Origin: Pieris napi
Lineage: Eukaryota > Arthropoda > Insecta > Lepidoptera > Pieridae
Length of the DNA stretch: 64,000 nt
Assembly: GCF_905475465.1 (NCBI RefSeq)
Contig: NC_062247.1
Coordinates: forward strand, 11,346,001-11,410,000
Direction of reading: 5' to 3'
Shown here: one piece after another, positions 36,401 through 49,100 of the stretch
Layout of the letters: every line of letters begins with the position of its first letter
Position numbering within the stretch: position 1 is the first letter of the stretch
The notes under the pieces: model-generated
Seen by the model: only the letters and a program-made list of their open reading frames with translations
Told to the model about the DNA's origin: nothing
The model's database searches: none
Program-made: the position numbers and the translations under genes

Positions 36401-39400
36401 TCTCGTTGACCCGTTTTCCTTGGATGCCGATACTCATGCTGTTCTTGTCAACGCTATCTACTTTAAGGTAAAATAACATTTAAAATACGCAATAACTTTT
36501 AAATTTTATTGTAAAGTTACAAAGAGGACAATCAGATACTTATGAATATATGATGTAAAAACGATATACACGAGTGAAAATGACATTAGTACTTATAAAG
36601 ACACCGGTCACCGGTATCTACCAGGCGCCAACTTAAATCTTTAAATAGCGCCTGTTCGTTAATTGATCCCCAAGTGTTATTTTATTTCACATTAATATAA
36701 TAATAATAAAAAGATAAATAATAATTTTCCTGTGTGATTAATAAAATATTTTGTCACAAGTAAATTTTAAGCTAAGAAAATAAAATATTTATAAAATAAC
36801 TAGCGGACCCGACAGACGTTGTCCTGTCTTAACTATGAATATTGATTTCTAATTGGTATAATTATCTAAAAAAAATATTTAGGAAACAAAGTGTATATGA
36901 TATAAGAACATTCTTTGTTTGTTTTTCTGGCGCGTATATTTTAGTTTTTTAGTTTTGTTGGTATTCCGCCACGAGAACAGAAGTATTTTATCAATATAAT
37001 TAATTCATATGAATATTACCAATATAATAACTCCAATCGAAGCATTTGTTTTAAACGATATTAATTTTTCTGAAATCCTTTTGACGATTTGTGCAGTACG
37101 CATTCTGTCAATGTTATGTCAAATGCCATAAGGTTACATCAAAAAAGTTTGAATTGTAAAAGCGCTATGCACTGAAAAAAAATTGCTATCGTAACATAAG
37201 TTAGGATTACTTAACAAGGTGGTCAAGTTTTCTTAAATTATCAAATTTTCCGCGCAATTTTCTTAATATTTCTTTCATAAGAACTTTTTCCTGACAATAA
37301 CAAACACAAATTTTAATTTTAAATTTAAATTAAATTGGCAACAAGACAAAACTGTCAGCATAATATAAAGTTCTATTTAAAATTATTAGTTCCAAGCAGC
37401 TTCATAAAACCTAGGTACATATAAATACATATGTAATTTATTAAATTGTTTTTCATTATTTATTTAATGTTCTATAGGGTCTCTGGCAGAAGCCGTTCAA
37501 CCATGGCAATACATACGACCAGGTGTTCCATATTACTAAATTGAGATCAGTAACAGTTCCGATGATGTACCAAAAATCTTATTTCGGTTACGCGGAGGTT
37601 TTAGAATTAGACGCTAAGGTAAGGTTTAAAGTATAGAGTTCTATAACTCTTGTAGTTTGCAGATATCGTAAAACCTCTTGGTTTAAATAACCAAGTGCAA
37701 TAATAAGGATAGCGGGGAAGGATTGGAAAATAATGGAAGAATTTGCAGGAGACCTTCACTCCGTAGGAGGTCAAGTTTTCCTACTGTTAAACATAATGTA
37801 TTATGTACCCGAATACAGGCTGTTTTTATTTTATTTATTGAAGTAAAACTTCTTTAAGCGCGACTAGGGGGTATGTCGGATTTTTTTTTGACGGAGGTAA
37901 CGATTTCTATAGTCTGTGTAGTTTCCGCTATTTAAAAATAACAACGATGGCGCCTTTTATAAGTCCGTCAGCGCCATCTAGTGGTGCATTATTTGAATTG
38001 ATTTAAGTTCAGTTACCTGGTAGTGTTTATTTAGGATAGCATTCACTCGTTTTATTTGATACTGATTCTTGTAATTATGTTATTATTATTATATTTATAT
38101 TTAAAATGAAAATCCATACAAGTAACATGTGACCAAATTAAAATTCCACTAAAGAGGGAAGGTTCCCATCCTTCGCTTGCTTTTCTTTTGTTATAGATAC
38201 GGCCAGTTTTTTCGTATTTGAATAATCTTTGTTAAGCACATGAATAATAAATATAATTAAATTATAATATGATATTTCTTATTTAATCTTTAATCATTTC
38301 AGTGATATATGCCGTCAACGCCAAAGAAGTTTTACTTCAATCGCGCGTAAACGTTACACGCACACACTTTATTTTTATTTTATTCACATGTACGAACATG
38401 TGTTTGGGTACTTAACAGGTAATAAACATATTTTACAGGTCCTCCAAATGTTCTATGAAGGTCGTGAAGCATCTATGATACTGGTGCTCCCCAATGAAAT
38501 CGATGGAATAGACCAGCTAGAGGAGAAATTACGAGACCCATCAGCAATCGACAGAGCCATTTATAACATGTACGATACACAAGTCCATGTCACAATTCCT
38601 AAGTTCAAAATTGAAACTACAACAGACCTGAAAAATGTTTTATTTAAGGTAACTTATTATTTTCTAAAGTTTTTTAAACATTGTGTTTTCTATAACGTTT
38701 TTAGATAATACTTAGACCTAACTTCCGATTTTAAATCTTCATTTATGTTGGCGAACATAATAATAACAAAGCCCGTTTATTATCTCGACAGTACAGTTTA
38801 GATTTGTTATATGCATTTTTTTCTTGTTATTCTTATATCCTGGCTTCTGTGCCATTGATCGGAATCTCTTCACGGGTAAAGGCCTCCTCCAGCTTTTTCT
38901 AAATATCTCTGTCCATTGCTTCTTTTCTCCATTCGCTTCCTACAAAAGCTTCTATATATTCTATCCATCTTCTTTTTGGGTGCTTTTCTCCTTCTTTCCC
39001 TTGTGCCTTTCGATATAAGGAACATTACACACAAAACCTTTGTTTTAAATTACTACTACATTAAATAATCTTATTCTGCTTACATTTTTATGGGCAATTA
39101 GAATAATCCAATTTAGAATTGAATATTTTGTCAGATGAACGTTACGAAACTATTTGAACCCGGACAAGCCCGTTTAAGTAAAATGCTAAAGGAATGGGAT
39201 GACTTATTTATATCTGACGCCATACAGAAGGCTTTCATTGAAGTCAATGAGGATGGCGCAGAAGGTGCAGCAGCCAACGGTAAGTCACGATATAATTCAT
39301 TCTGACAATTAAATATAATTCTAACTCCATTTTGACTAAAATCGGTTAGTGAGTATGCTCACTGAGAACAAAGGATTAAACAAAGGAACAAAAAAAACAA

Positions 39401-39918
39401 GTGAGACAAAGGACTGTGACTGATTAGTTAAAATAGAGCCTGTATGGCAGGGGTCCGACCGTCATTAAATATCGTGATCCAATACCACAATAACTGTCTC
39501 AGTATATATTGAATCAACTGGTGGGACTATACTTTCATTAGATTGGAGCCTGGGTTACAGGACCGGCAACGCACTTGCAAGCCTACTGGCAACGGTCTAT
39601 GAGCTGAATCAGTTGCTCAACTGCTCGTTTGCCCCATGTAACACAAAAAAAAAATATGACAGCTACTTTTTATGACAATAAATATGTTTTTATTGGATGT
39701 TACTGGCCTTGACTTATTATATTTCACAACATTCTTTCAACAATTGTTCGATAATTTTCTATTATATTTTATTATAATTCCAGTGTTTTGTTTCAGATTT
39801 CAATAGTATAGCCAGTCCTGACTTCCAACTGCCGGTTACATTCTTTGCTAATAGACCATTTTACTTTGAAATAAGAGTAAACGATGTACCCATTTTTAAT
39901 GGTGTTAAAGCTGAATAA
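30439..39918 (+). CDS. Serpin gene A2 (serpin-1-like), complete, 391 aa
   Basis: Complete nine-exon secreted serpin, sister of A1. Exons: 30439-30460, 31573-31661, 33817-33960, 35735-35938, 36369-36467, 37478-37618, 38439-38648, 39135-39279, 39797-39918 (1176 nt). The signal peptide is as in B1 (MKLALFYLFSVAAVTIA); the mature start differs (VVLPGDLKRGND). A-type markers shared with A1: SKAKR in exon 4, KLRSVTVP and GYAEVLELD in exon 6, LFEPGQ in exon 8. The hinge reads EDGAEGAAAN, so the P12 Ala of A1 and B1 is Gly here; Gly is tolerated but may slow loop insertion. The loop is DFNSIASPDFQLPV, one codon shorter than in the other three genes. By hinge spacing P1-P1' would be Ser-Pro, an unlikely scissile bond, so the true P1 is probably shifted. 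All splice borders are canonical and no disabling lesion was found. Introns 2-4 are almost identical to A1. Confidence 0.93.
30549..30962. mobile_element. Related TIR element, A2 intron 1
   Basis: Left CAGTGAAACTTCTTTA, right AAAGAAGTTTCACTTCTTA, followed by GTGTACACTAGTACACGCAC. Confidence 0.45.
32376..32616. mobile_element. Related TIR element, A2 intron 2
   Basis: Left TTGAAGTTATACTT, right CCAAAGAATTATAACTTCTT then a GTGTACACAAGTACACGCAC tail. Confidence 0.45.
33505..33698 (+). repeat. Same repeat, A2 intron 2
   Basis: Virtually identical to 222-415, part of the A1/A2 block of near identity that starts at window position 1 and at 33284. Confidence 0.6.
34340..35686 (+). mobile_element. 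Same Jockey-like relic, A2 intron 3 (no hAT)
   Basis: Almost base-identical to the A1 copy but uninterrupted: GTGCTAGACAGGCTAC at about 35447-35462 is the empty hAT site. Same frameshifts and same FADV change. Confidence 0.8.
36798..37310 (+). repeat. Same repeat, A2 intron 5 (tail lost)
   Basis: Matches A1 base for base over most of its length and lacks the same tail, confirming an A-lineage deletion. Confidence 0.5.
37838..38340. mobile_element. Same TIR element, A2 intron 6
   Basis: Near-identical to the A1 copy; ends GAAGTAAAACTTC and GAAGTTTTACTTC. Confidence 0.5.
38865..39018 (-). mobile_element. Same relic, A2 intron 7
   Basis: Equivalent to 7670-7815; minus strand PKRRWIEYIEAFVGSE. 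Confidence 0.5.
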
Positions 39919-39953
39919 TATTGATCTTGACTTGTAAAAGGTGACATTTATTT

Positions 39954-39959
39954 AATAAA
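39954..39959 (+). terminator. Poly(A) signal, serpin A2
   Basis: AATAAA 35 bp after the stop codon, in the context TTTAATAAAGTGTTAT shared with A1 and B2. Confidence 0.7.
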
Positions 39960-40792
39960 GTGTTATTTGAAACTGTTGTTTTAAACAAGAAACGAATAAC
40001 TTATATATTTATAGAAAAGTCTTACCGCTGTGTATGATTCCCGTATATCAAAAACGTGTTTGATTTTGACGTAAAATGCGATTTCTTCGATACAAAGAGT
40101 CCCCTCGTAAGTGTGCTGCGATTGTGAGGAAGTTGCATAGATCTGTTTGCGCATTCTTAAGTTCTCAGGTCATTTTTACACATGTATATCCTTTCTGTAA
40201 CAAATCTTCATATGTATCAGCTGATTATCCTCCTTGAATGTATGATGTTTGATAGCAAAAATAAAACACTCTGTGTTCTAATGAGGCACTCGGGGACTGC
40301 CGCGGTAAAATTGCATAGTATTTAATACTGCATAAATAAATAATTATAACTGCATAAGTTGATAAAAAATGCTATGCAATTTTACCACGGCATTTATTTT
40401 GTTTTTCTTTGATATTAATTGAAGTTTTTTCTTTGATATTATTTCAATTTACCACTCTACCAGACTATATATACTCTGGTCTGTCTCACTCTAACGCGTA
40501 CCGGATGCACCGGCCGCGCTTACGCTCACCTATATTACGTCATCGTGTGTAAGGTTTTTTTCGTTACGGAATTTCTTGATTCGGTCGCCGCGCTCAAAGC
40601 CCGCGATAAAATCTATGCAATAGCTTCAAATTGCGCTTGCGAGGTTTAAACTTAACTTTAGATTATACTTGTATTACAAAAACTTTAAATTATAATCAGG
40701 CCATCTCTCTTTATAAAACACCCAGCTTTCATTAAATATTATTCGTGTATGGTTTAAATTAAGTATTAATATGTCTAAAGTATCAGTGTTAC
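39960..40792. other. Spacer downstream of A2
   Basis: Conserved with other 3' flanks except for a local inversion with palindromic arms at 40298-40391. Confidence 0.5.
40298..40391. repeat. Inverted repeat created by a local inversion
   Basis: TGCCGCGGTAAAATTGCATA(G) at 40298-40318 pairs with 40371-40391, one mismatch. The segment between is the reverse complement of the sequence found at the same place in A1, B1 and B2. Confidence 0.8.
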
Positions 40793-41460
40793 AAGAATGT
40801 TTAAGTCTTCTTTTGCTTCCATTACTGGAGGTAGGCCGTCGGTTCCGTGAAGCGTGTTTTGTCCTATGCTAGATGCAGCAACTCTTTCGCAGTTGCAATA
40901 CCCGTCCACTCCCAAAAAACCATGAGTATTTCCTCCTACCAACACACCGTTGATCGTGGATTTTACCCATTATAATTAATTGAAGAAGGTGGTAGCGGTC
41001 ATTTTTTTTTTTTATATTTTTTTTTTTTCGTGGGGAAATGCGTTACGCATACCCTCCCGCGGCACGGTTGACCTTGGTGGGGAAGGGTTATGTGGGACTC
41101 GCACAACAGTGCATACCCACTAAAACCCCACGGCGCCACCAGCAATCGCCCGGGGCAGGACACGGTAACAGCGTAGTCTTGTCTGCATCCAGCCACGCGA
41201 TCAGCCGTTAGTATCACGGTCCTCTACGGCCACGAATGATGTGGAATGGACCTTGGCACAGCAAGGGCCTTTCACATCGGCCAATTCACCCTGTTTATAA
41301 AGCTGGGGGAGGACGGGAACGATGCTTGCAGGGATGCGTCAGCATCCCTTCTTTTCGACGCATGAACCCCTGTTCCCCCGCTGGAGCAACTGCGTGCCCA
41401 GGATTACACACGGGGTCATGACGCAACACACAACATGTTCCAACTTAATTAAGAAGTTTC
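40793..41460 (-). mobile_element. Same RTE-like relic, 3' of A2, split by a retroelement end
   Basis: Left part 40793-41002 and right part 41414-41460 are separated by the GC-rich insertion described separately. Confidence 0.6.
41003..41413 (-). mobile_element. GC-rich non-LTR 3' end with poly(A), 3' of A2
   Basis: About 411 bp, far more GC-rich than its surroundings, flanked by GGTCAT (40997-41002, 41414-41419). On the minus strand it ends in an A-rich tail and contains GTGGGGTTTTAGTGGGTATG, typical of 3' UTRs of lepidopteran non-LTR elements. 5'-truncated; absent from the other copies. Confidence 0.7.
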
Positions 41461-41464
41461 TTAT

Positions 41465-41690
41465 TATCTCTCGTCATGTGTCCGGTCCCGCGCATTTTCA
41501 ATTGCCTTAGTTTCATTATAATGTCTTCTACTTTGATCATAATCATATCTGTTCTACACTTTTGCGATGTCTCAGTGTTACACTCACCATGCTTCTTTCC
41601 ATTCCCTTTGGTATTCTCAACTTTAAAATATGTTTCTGAGATAATTCCCAAGTCTGACAGCCGTCTGTGACACATGGTAAGATACATTGA
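41465..41690 (-). mobile_element. Same second-family relic, 3' of A2
   Basis: Minus strand LKLRIPKGMERSMVSVTLRH and KLRQLKMRGTGHMTR. Joined to the RTE-like relic without spacer. Confidence 0.6.
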
Positions 41691-42929
41691 ATATCTTTTT
41701 GTAAGCTGCCATTAGGACCCTTACCTTGAAGTTATTACCTGCCAAATTTATCAAAAAAGGCTATTTTAAGTAGCTAAGAACATAACATTTCTATATTACA
41801 TAACATATTGCTTTTACATTTATTTTATAACCATTACCCACGGTAATTATAAAGTATTATAAATACTGTTTATTAACTACATATATCTATGGGTCTTATA
41901 ACTACTTTAGCATCATATTTATATATTTGATAAAGTTATAATTGTTATTTATATGCAAGTCGGTCTTATGATACCTGTATTTTTTTTCGGATCTAAGGGT
42001 TATAAAAGTCTCGTCTTTGAATCTTACCCTTACAATTATAAATTTTCGGTAATGCTCACTAGTTTAACACCGTAATATCGCATTACCGCTAGACCCATCC
42101 GCACTAAGGGTAATATAACACTGAAACTCAACGGGAACTGTCACTCCCATATCTCAAAAACGTATTAGATGTATATTGTATCATTTGGAAGTCAAACTTG
42201 TGTGACTCCTCTGAGGAATTGTTCCTGCGGCTGACTTCCATCAACTGACGTCGAGGTAGAGTTCGAGTTCGTTCGACAACATAGCATTTTCTGGTACGCA
42301 CCACCTGTAGAACCAGCTGCTGATTTCCGAACTGATACTACTTAGGGGCCTTAAAGAAAAGAGTGTACCATTACCTGAAAAGTCGGCAACTCACCCGCTA
42401 GCCCCCAGCGTTACAGGTGTCAATCGGCGGCGGTTATCAATTTCAAACGCGTCTGCTCTTTTGTCTCCGGCTCCATAATTATACTATGCCTGGACTCTAA
42501 AACTTTATATGCGCCTGTTAAAATATAATAGCAAACTATATTTAAACTCAATCAATTTTGCACTTGACTTAAATTATATAGTACTTGCATTCGCACGTTT
42601 GTTTGTTATATATATAATGGTATAAGAGTTTTCGATAAAGAACCTGTAGGTATTTCTTTAATTTATTCGATACGAACATAAACAAATATAAATCTTTTCT
42701 ATTTATAATATTAGTAGAGATGCTTCTCAATTAATTTCTCGTGGATACTTCGTAACACGTCTTTTCTCATTTAATTACGATTAGCATGAGAATATTCATG
42801 CTAGCATGCTATTCAAAATTTTATAGTTGATATAAAGTATATATAATTTGCTTTGGAGTGCTCCGTAGGCGTTCAATAGTTCATTCGAGTTCTATTCGTT
42901 TATCTTAAATATAGTTTAATTATTTATTT
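41691..42929. other. Spacer between A2 and B2 with repeat relic
   Basis: Mostly unique to this interval. 42285-42455 (+) carries another lepidopteran repeat/non-LTR tail (LRGLKEKSVPLPEKSATH-like, then GGCGGCGGTTATCA). The rest is AT-rich with no gene seen. Confidence 0.45.
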
Positions 42930-43165
42930 ATTTTAAAAAGGCACACTAACGAAACACATACAAATACTTACAGAGACAACACGACATACAAAAACACACA
43001 TATTTTAAGGAAAACTGATGTATGGGTTCGAGTGAAAAATATTGTAGTAGTAACGCATTTCTTAGGGCAGTTCTTGCCGCACACCACCACTAGGTATGTG
43101 GAACCAGCTGAAACTGAATTATTTCTGAAACAATTCGACTCGGGGTACTTCAATAAAACTAAGAC
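42930..43165 (+). mobile_element. Non-LTR C-terminal relic (copy of 28025-28260)
   Basis: Nearly identical to the copy upstream of A2, showing that the upstream blocks of A2 and B2 are recent duplicates. Confidence 0.45.
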
Positions 43166-44369
43166 TTGACCGACTGGCTTATATAAATTTTATAATGTAG
43201 AAACAGTCATCTATCAAGTTTTTCATGAAAACGTGTATAAACACACAAAATATGGTTAATACAATCATAAACTTTCAGAAAATATTAGTATCAAAAAGTG
43301 AATAGATAAATTTCTAGAGAGATTCAAACATTTATTACGAGAGGCGTGTGATGTGAAGTTAAGAGAAAGAAAAAGTCCCTGGACGCTATGGCAGGGGAGA
43401 AGAATATTTATAAAAAAAAAAACATTCATTACGCTCCCCTGAAAACCTCTCTATTTGACATGTCGCTTTAAACGTAGGGACCGTCGAAATGGTACGTTAT
43501 CTTATACCATGCATAGTTTTTATATAGAATAACACAATCATTCATTATGGAAACAATAGCAGTCTTATCAGAGCGTGATAAATGCACATAAAAAGATTCT
43601 TTGAGATTGTATTAAAGAAACGACCGAATAACTAACTACAAAATACACTTTACAGGGTCATAATGCGTTTAATAATGATAATTTTCTTATAATTTACATT
43701 TTAATACATAGTTTATGAATTAAGAAAGTTTTAATACAATTTATAAAAACATATTTTTTTAATACTTACATTATGTATTTAGAAAAATTTGCTGTTTTGA
43801 CTTATGAGAAGTCAGCCTGTGTGTTCCTATGTATTAAATAATGCAGCTGATACTTCCTAACACATTCTTTAATCAATGGTTACTTAAGATGCTCAGAATA
43901 GGTTTCGTGAAATCATCACAGTGGTTATATATCTAAAGCCGTTGACTTTCGTTCAATATTAAATTACAATAAGATTCTTTCGACTTCGACTGACAGTTTT
44001 GCAAGGTCCTCTTCCTGATTTACCCTTAACCATCTTAACAACTTCCCTGTCCGATGAGTCATAATATATGAGTCACAGGAACGTTTTGGGATAAAATGAC
44101 ACAGGTGACTCATTTATCTATACAGATTAAGGCACATTTTTTGTAATAGATGTATGGCAATAAACCTAAAGTTTTCAATAAAAAAAAAATCAAATAATCC
44201 TAATAAAAACATGCAATAAATAAAACTCAAGTAAGTACTAAAGGCAATGTTTTATTCAAATAAAAGTTTTATAAAATAAACTGTGTAATGTAACTGATTC
44301 CCACTAATTGATACTTAGAATTATATTCATACCTACATAAGAAAAAATAACAAAATCAAGCATGTTTCT
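43166..44369. other. Spacer upstream of B2
   Basis: Duplicate of 28261-29479; no gene recognised. Confidence 0.5.
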
Positions 44370-44800
44370 CATTCTTACATTCTGAGCACAAAGATTTTTT
44401 ACACTTTTCACTCAGTGTGTACTTGCTTCGCTTGACGAGTTACTAATCCCTCATTTTTCAATTTTACATAACACCCATTGCAACATTGAAAATATTTCGA
44501 GGAAATTCTTGCAGAGAATGTCCAGAATTGCGTGAAGAAGCAATAGTTTCTGAAGAGCTATAGGAGATCGAATATCTTTGAGGGAGATTCGGAGTTCTAT
44601 GTTTAATGCTGCAGGTCCAAGAAAATGTCGGACCAGATGTTCTTGGACTTCTGCAACTGTCAACTTGGGGCTTTGACTAAAAAAATGCATTTACGCTTTT
44701 GCGCTCAATCATAGCTTTTTTGCTCAGTTAGTCCACAACGAAAGTCCTAATAAAAAATCATTGACCGAAAATGTCGCATTGGGTTCACTTCCACGTGTAA
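44370..44800 (-). mobile_element. Same mariner relic, upstream of B2, with insert
   Basis: Contains a unique insert of about 140 bp (44560-44700) whose minus strand reads SPKLTVAEVQEHLVRHFLGP then AALNIELRISL. I do not recognise the insert. Confidence 0.45.
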
Positions 44801-45239
44801 CAAGAGTTTTAGATTTGCCGCCACACTTTACAAAATCAAATGACAAATTAATGCAATATAGGTTAGGTTACCAAAGTGTTCTAAAATTGAAATTCAAAAT
44901 GTTTCCAACTGGCCAGTTCTAAACATTTTCAGTATTACCCACGTGCTAAAGATATAGCCAAAGATGCAATACATGAAAATACAAAAAGGTTGAACTTCGC
45001 AACCTTGAAATCGTGTGGTGTAAAATCTTGATATTAAAATCAGGTTCGCTGTTACAGAGTACTTATTATGTTGCTGCTATCAGAGATTCACGCCTATTAT
45101 TTGCATTATACCCAATTATACCGGTCAAATAATAAGCATGAAATTTTTGTTATTTTATGCTATATAAAAATATAGATATAGATAAAAAAATAAGAGAACT
45201 TGGTCTCACCAAGTATTTTTTTTTAAATTTTATACCTTC

Positions 45240-46010
45240 TAAAAATATTTTTCAGTACCAAAAAATGAAGATCTACCTTGATATTCAACCTTGTGGGTAC
45301 GGTGGCCTTTACAGGTCACACAGCGACAACACCGAAGTTGATCGATTTATAGAACATGTTTAAACTGCTCTCGATTCCCTTCTGTCTCTTTCGCCTGCTG
45401 AAGTCGTTATACTGGGTGATTTCAATGCCCATCATTTTGAGTGGTGGAATTCTCGTACGACCGACTATTTGGGAAGAGGCTACCATAATTTCGCCTACGC
45501 GAATACCAGACCGAGCTGACCATCAGCCTTCGCTATTAGATCTTATACTGACTTCTCATCCAGGCTTCTATGAGGTTATTGTGGATGTCCCTCTGGGGTC
45601 CTCCGACCACTGCTTGGTGCCTATCGTTATGGCAATTAGACGTCGAACCCGCCCGCAGTTTTCGGAATGCCGTCGTGTCTGGCATTACAAATCGGCCAAT
45701 TGGGATGACATGCGTTATTTCTTTGCAGCATACCCATGGTCACAAGTCTGCTTCAAGGGTCTTGACGCCAGCGCTGAGTCGAGTGAGAGAGAGAGTCGCT
45801 GAGTGAGAGATGTGGTGCTACAAGCAATGGAACTCTATATCCCATTACCCATACTCTGTGGTTCCCATTCGTGGTAAATCTTGGCCATGGTTCGGTCATT
45901 CTTGCAGAGAGGCTTCCCGTCTTAAGCAAGAGCTCTATAAAAACTGGGCTCACACAGTGGCTATAAAGGATCTGTCCATAAAAATAAATTTAACGCTACC
46001 ATTGCCGTGA
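45240..46010 (+). mobile_element. Same endonuclease relic, upstream of B2 (longest)
   Basis: Extends further 5' than the others: KIYLDIQPCGYGGLYRSHSD, LSPAEVVILGDFNAHHFEWW, PTRIPDRADHQPSLLDLILT, GSSDHCLV. A GAGAGA-type microinsertion at about 45780-45800 breaks the frame. Confidence 0.75.
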
Positions 46011-46108
46011 CTGCACGCGCGCACCTCGCAAACTGCTCGCGAGCTGCACATTCGCGGCATATTCGCCAGATGTGGACGCACCCTATGAATTACTATCACG
46101 CATTGACA

Positions 46109-46118
46109 TATATTTAAA
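46109..46118 (+). promoter_or_regulatory. TATA-like box of serpin B2
   Basis: TATATTTAAA, 74 bp before the start codon, matching the two other complete genes. Conservation across three copies supports a core promoter, but recent duplication alone could explain it. Confidence 0.5.
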
Positions 46119-46182
46119 GAGAGTAAAACCTTTGTACAACAGGTTAGAGTGTGGCCGGCAAGAGGACGGGTCGACTGGCAGT

Positions 46183-49100
46183 ATGAAGATCGCTTTATTT
46201 TATTGTAAGTTATTTTTTCTATTTAAAACATTTATTTAGTATTTTTGGTTCAATTAACACCGAATAGTTTTAAGTTTATTTTGTTTTTGTATTGAAGTGA
46301 AACTTCTTTATCGGCGTTGGAAAAAAATTTACCGTCACAGTTTTCGGTTGCGCGTCACAGTTTTCCTTTACGCATTATTATTTTTTTGTCCCTACCATGG
46401 TTGATTCGAAGAGATTCAAAGGCATTAATAGCAAAAATATATAATAACTATAACATTGATAGTAATAGTTATATTACAATTAATGAAATTCTGTCATAAT
46501 CTTAGTAGAAATAAGGTAAAATGAAATAATTTTATTATTTGTATTCATGTCTATGATAATAAAGCCTTTTCTAAAACTTTATCTAATTTAACATTATTTA
46601 ACCAATTTCTGTAAAGTTGCATATAGTAGATCATTTTTTGAAAAAATAAGTTCATAAAGAAGTTTCACTTCTTACGTGTGTACTGTGTACACTAGTACAC
46701 GCACACATTTTTGTTTTAAATAAAGTTTCTTTAATTTGATTAGATTTGTTTATGTTATTGTTTGTTTATGTTTATGTTGGTTATGTTATTGTATACACTT
46801 TATCCACTATATTTCTTTTTTTATATTTTTTTAGTTTTTTTTTTATATTTCTTAAACTTGAAAGAAGTAGGTAGGTTTCCCAAACTCCGAATATCAGTTA
46901 TATGAGTCCCGGAAGCACAATGTCAAGTGTAATATGTTCAATACCCTGATTCCTGAATTAATAGCCATTGAAGCGACGATTATAAAACCTTTTTTTAACC
47001 GGATTTTTTATTAAATTTTTTTTAACTCTTTAGTTTGTTAGGAAGTACTGTAGTTTCAAGCCCCAACGTTAGAACCCATAGTGTTTTTTTATGTTTTCTG
47101 TAATTCTAGTAATTTATAATATATTAAGCAACAATAATAAAAAAAAAATTACACTATTTTAACTAAACCATAATAATCTTGCTTCAAATGTACGTCTAAT
47201 TAACGCTAATTTTTAATATTCAATTTCTAACATAGCTTTTAACTTCAATTTACCAAAATTATGTTAACCTATGTTATCCAAAATTGAAATGAACTAAATA
47301 TTGAGTGTTAAAATTCGCTAATATTTTTCAGTGTTTTCTGTGGCCGCCGTCACGATCGCCGTGGTACTACCGGGAGACCTCAAAAGGGGAAATGATGCAT
47401 TTACATCGAGAATGTTTTATGTGAGTGTTTTATATATCTATATTATCTATTACGTAAATAAATTATATATTTTCATAATAATTTATTTATTTATTAAAGT
47501 ACGCCACATCATAATATATCAACAGTATATATTATGTTACAAGAAAATGTGAATGTGAATTAAAGTAGGCTATTATTAGGTATTATTATTCCGTTAAGGG
47601 TAATGAATAAACTTAAAAACTACTAAACATTGAGAAAACATTATAAAAAATAAATATCTAGTGAATTATAAAATTCTACTTGTAAATTAGTACACATTTT
47701 CCAGTTAAATCACCTAATGAGTAAAATGCATAACTCAGATAACAGTTATGCGTTTTGAAATGTAACGTCTGTATAATTGATGATTATGCTTTTCTAATGT
47801 AATATCTTGAATTCAATATTTATATAAAGCTATTAATAGTTCGATCCTGGCTCATCGGGGTGCTAACATAATAGAGGATTTTTTCACTTTTCACTCACTT
47901 TGCTATGTAACGAATGAATGCAATGTAACCGTCGAAGAGAGTGCCTACGTCTGTCTATACTCTCGGGGCGTAACTCCGACGATTTAGAAAAGCGCCATGC
48001 TTATAAAGCTAAGCTAAGAAAGCCTGAGTGAGCCTGTAAAATCTACAGCCTTGGCTCGTACAATAGGTCATCTTATACTCTAAATGATTTTGACATTTTG
48101 ACAATTATTAGCATTGATAATAAAGGGTGTCTCAGTAAGAGTGCACTTTTTCATTTTTAAATAAAGACAAGTATTTTATGACAGAGTTGTGATATTTTTA
48201 CTGTATTGTAAAGAAGACATGTTCCAATTAAGTATGGAATAAAATATCCGGCAAATGACCTCCACGGCTCCGATGACAGGCCATTACACTTTTCATGAAA
48301 TTTTCCATGACTTTTGCACAGAGATGTGGCTGTATCTTACCGATGACGCGTTGAATTTCCGATTTGAGCTCAGGAATGGTTTTCCTGTTTATTCGCATAA
48401 ACTCGAGTTTTCACAAAATCCCAAAGAAAAAATCGCAAGGCGTTAAATCGCACGATTTTGGTGGCCAGTTGACATCAGAACTTCGTGAGATAATGTGTTC
48501 TGTTCATCGGAGAAAATGACTTTTTTCGAAAAATTGGCATCGACTTCACTTTGCTCCATTACTCATTGAACAATTTGCTTTCCTTGCCGGTGCTTTCCTT
48601 GGTCTGCTGGTTTGAGCTCCTGAGTTAACTGAATGTAGTACGCATGGAGGTGGAGGTCTTTAGTCAAAATTTTTTGCGTCGAATTGATGTTTTCGGGTAT
48701 TCGGCGACACTCGTTTACGCAGCAATGTTTTCATGAGACCGACCGGTACGATGACACAAAGGATTCTTATCATCCATAATTCACCCAGTTTCATTAACTT
48801 TTTTGACCACTCTTCGAATGGTTGACACATTAGGTGCACTTTCTCGGCTGAAAATTTGGTGAAGTTTGCGAGCGATTTCAGCGTAAATTTCCCCATTTTT
48901 GTAATGAGTTTTCACAATTATAACAAGTTGTTCTTTTAAAAAGCGCTCCATTTTTAATAATCGGAATAAACAGAGGTGCCAGCTGTCAAATTTCAGAGTT
49001 GCCACTTGCATGAAAACAAAAATATAACAATTTTAAAAAGTGCACTCTTACTGAGACACCCTAAATATACCCCCCCCACACACAGCTTTTTGTTAAAAAA

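Noticed and set aside
48255..48446. 63-codon + strand frame
   Set aside because: Antisense of the mariner transposase relic; not conserved in the sister element.
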